From Oerskovia merdavium (lineage in GTDB: Bacteria > Actinomycetota > Actinomycetes > Actinomycetales > Cellulomonadaceae): a stretch of DNA of 64,000 nt. The position numbers were made by a program, and so were the translations under genes. Within the stretch, counting starts at the first letter, position 1, and every line of letters starts with the position of its first letter. The notes beneath the pieces were generated by a model. That model was not told the DNA's origin and ran no database searches. It worked only from the letters and a program-made list of their open reading frames with translations. Below are positions 63,962 through 64,000 of this stretch, piece by piece. Location: the NCBI RefSeq assembly GCF_014836755.1, contig NZ_JACSQF010000002.1:20473-84472 (forward strand), read 5' to 3'.

Positions 63962-64000
63962 GGCTCGTCCGCCGACCAGCCGTCAGGAGCGGGGCCGGGG

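Overview
The window is very GC-rich chromosomal DNA from an actinomycete. The evidence is a mycothiol synthase gene (mycothiol is confined to Actinomycetota), a LysX-type lysyltransferase/lysyl-tRNA synthetase fusion, a 'helicase/secretion neighbourhood' Tad pilus locus, frequent GTG starts, GTGA/ATGA gene overlaps and several leaderless promoters. Gene content fits Micrococcales, perhaps Cellulomonadaceae or Promicromonosporaceae, but that placement is inference. No rRNA, tRNA, CRISPR array or phage genes were seen.

Layout. 1-2.3 kb: the end of a DEAD-box RNA helicase gene and msrB. 2.3-5.6 kb: a MarR - DHA2-type efflux pump - MarR - DUF2809 group on the minus strand. 5.8-8.5 kb: an unknown protein, a DUF47/PhoU-like protein and a PiT phosphate transporter. 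8.6-9.9 kb: an AbiEi-like/DUF559 nuclease-like gene bracketed by four copies of a 46-bp palindrome in inverted orientation. 10-15.7 kb: the overlapping operon mshD-ppk-mutT1, preceded by a membrane esterase gene. 15.8-21.8 kb: a decayed flavin monooxygenase, an MFS transporter, a GNAT protein, a DMT-like membrane protein and acetyl-CoA synthetase. 22.1-27.3 kb: a complete five-gene peptide/nickel-type ABC importer. 27.4-31.9 kb: malic enzyme, a HAD phosphatase and a cyclic-nucleotide-binding thioredoxin-reductase-like protein without the CxxC pair.

32.1-43.3 kb: the Tad/Flp pilus locus (Ssd/CpaE-like, TadA, TadB, TadC, Flp-like pilin, two TadE-like proteins) and its characteristic DEAH helicase. 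A 4-kb accessory block separates tadC from the pilin gene; it holds an XRE regulator, an ECF42-type sigma factor with two YCII/DGPF proteins, and an epoxide-hydrolase-like gene. 43.5-47 kb: M18 aminopeptidase, a PrmC-like methyltransferase and RlmC. 47-53.4 kb: a SWIM protein overlapping an SNF2 helicase, divergent from a TetR - DUF998 - hydrolase group. 53.4-61.4 kb: a VanY-type carboxypeptidase, a small membrane protein, lysX, and an ECF sigma factor with an overlapping membrane protein. 61.7-64 kb: the proton-pumping pyrophosphatase hppA.

Three things stand out. The DUF559 gene and its inverted palindromes look like a REP/RAYT-style mobile cassette lodged between two phosphate-metabolism loci. 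Three unrelated octamer tandem arrays, all with an 8-bp period, lie 15-77 nt past the stop codon of three different minus-strand genes. At least six genes carry a TANNNT-like (once GATAAT) -10 box 6 or 7 nt before the start codon, which predicts leaderless mRNAs.
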